From assembly GCA_905200565.1 (NCBI GenBank), contig CAJKKX010000105.1:1-7482 (forward strand): DNA of 7,482 nt, read 5' to 3'. Shown in pieces: positions 6,914 to 7,482 of the stretch. Position 1 is the stretch's first letter. The number at the start of each line of letters is the position of its first letter. Origin of the DNA: an uncultured Lachnospiraceae bacterium (GTDB lineage Bacteria; Bacillota_A; Clostridia; Lachnospirales; Lachnospiraceae). Position numbers and translations under genes: made by a program. Below the pieces are notes generated by a model. That model was not told the DNA's origin. It did no database searches and worked only from the letters and a program-made list of their open reading frames with translations.

Positions 6914-7482
6914 ATGGAAATAAAGAAGGTATTGGCAGTTGACCTGGGGGCTTCCAGCGGAAGAGTCATGCTGGGAAGCTTTGACGGGGAAAAGATAACC
7001 GTGGAGGAGCTGCACCGTTTTTCCAACGATCCCGTCATCCTGGGGAATACCATGTATTGGGATTTTCTCCGCCTGTTTCATGAAATCAAGCAGGGGCTGA
7101 TTAAATCCAAAGCATATGGGAAGATAGACAGCATCAGTGTGGATACCTGGGGAGTGGATTTCGGACTTCTGGATAAGGAAGGGAATCTGCTGGGAAATCC
7201 GGTGCATTACCGGGATGCCAGAGTGAATGGGATGCTGGATAAAAGCTTTGAAAAAATAGACAAGGATACATTTTATGGAATCACCGGCAATCAGTTTATG
7301 GAAATCAATACGGTATTCCAGCTCCTGTATCTTGCGCTGAATAAAAAGGAACTGCTGGAACAGGCTGACAGCCTTCTGATGATGCCGGATTTATTCAATT
7401 ATTATCTGTCCGGCGGGAAATGCTGCGAATATTCCATTGCATCCACAACGCAGATGCTGGATGCTGTAAAGAAGAACTGGTC
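6914..7482 (+). CDS. rhaB: Rhamnulokinase-family (RhaB-like, FGGY) sugar kinase, probable L-fuculokinase; 3' truncated
   Basis: The frame is open from ATG 6914 to the window end, giving 189 complete codons with no stop, so the C-terminal part lies outside. It encodes the N-terminal domain of an FGGY carbohydrate kinase, which transfers phosphate from ATP to a ketose. Motifs follow E. coli RhaB at almost the same numbers: VDLGASSGRVML (9-20, the nucleotide-phosphate loop), DTWGVDFGLLD (77-87, sugar-contacting region), PVHYRDARVNGM (96-107), and further on MMPDLFNYYLSG and ASTTQMLD. The catalytic-base aspartate expected near residue 237 lies beyond the window. By sequence it would be named rhamnulokinase. 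By context, directly after fucI, its substrate is more likely L-fuculose (or D-ribulose), as RhaB-like kinases serve as fuculokinases in some gut bacteria. The gene symbol reflects family, not proven substrate. The 87-base gap with a hairpin may lower its expression relative to fucI. Confidence 0.9.
   Translation, partial: MEIKKVLAVDLGASSGRVMLGSFDGEKITVEELHRFSNDPVILGNTMYWDFLRLFHEIKQGLIKSKAYGKIDSISVDTWGVDFGLLDKEGNLLGNPVHYRDARVNGMLDKSFEKIDKDTFYGITGNQFMEINTVFQLLYLALNKKELLEQADSLLMMPDLFNYYLSGGKCCEYSIASTTQMLDAVKKNW

Overview
The window is almost wholly coding on the + strand. It looks like part of a carbohydrate-use operon from a Gram-positive anaerobe, most likely a gut Clostridia/Lachnospiraceae-type Firmicute. 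The basis is strong GGAGG-type ribosome binding sites before the genes, very tight gene packing, balanced base composition, and an epimerase closely resembling, from memory, the Clostridium D-psicose (D-allulose) 3-epimerases. This assignment is inference; no rRNA or other marker gene is present.

Layout: (1) 1-948, the 3' part of a gene for an uncharacterised protein with the look of an (alpha/alpha)6 'six-hairpin' glycosidase; (2) 945-4145, a complete GH38 alpha-mannosidase overlapping gene 1 by ATGA; (3) 4157-5035, a ketose 3-epimerase of the D-tagatose/D-allulose family; (4) 5060-6826, L-fucose isomerase fucI; (5) an 87-base gap holding a GC-rich stem-loop followed by a T-rich run; (6) 6914-7482, the 5' part of a rhamnulokinase-family sugar kinase. 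The first and last genes run off the window. No stretch over 300 bases lacks a gene, and I saw no tRNA, rRNA, CRISPR array, insertion sequence or phage gene.

How the genes may work together: the two glycosidase-type proteins would release monosaccharides from short, imported oligosaccharides (the mannosidase has no signal peptide). FucI would turn L-fucose into L-fuculose (or D-arabinose into D-ribulose), and the RhaB-like kinase would phosphorylate the ketose for an aldolase that is not in the window. The unusual member is the ketose 3-epimerase, which is not part of the textbook fucose pathway. Because fucose isomerases are known to accept D-altrose, giving D-allulose, one testable reading is that this operon also channels a rare sugar (altrose to allulose to fructose) or processes a 3-epimer of a 6-deoxyketose. 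No transporter, regulator or aldolase lies in the window, so the true substrate cannot be fixed from here.
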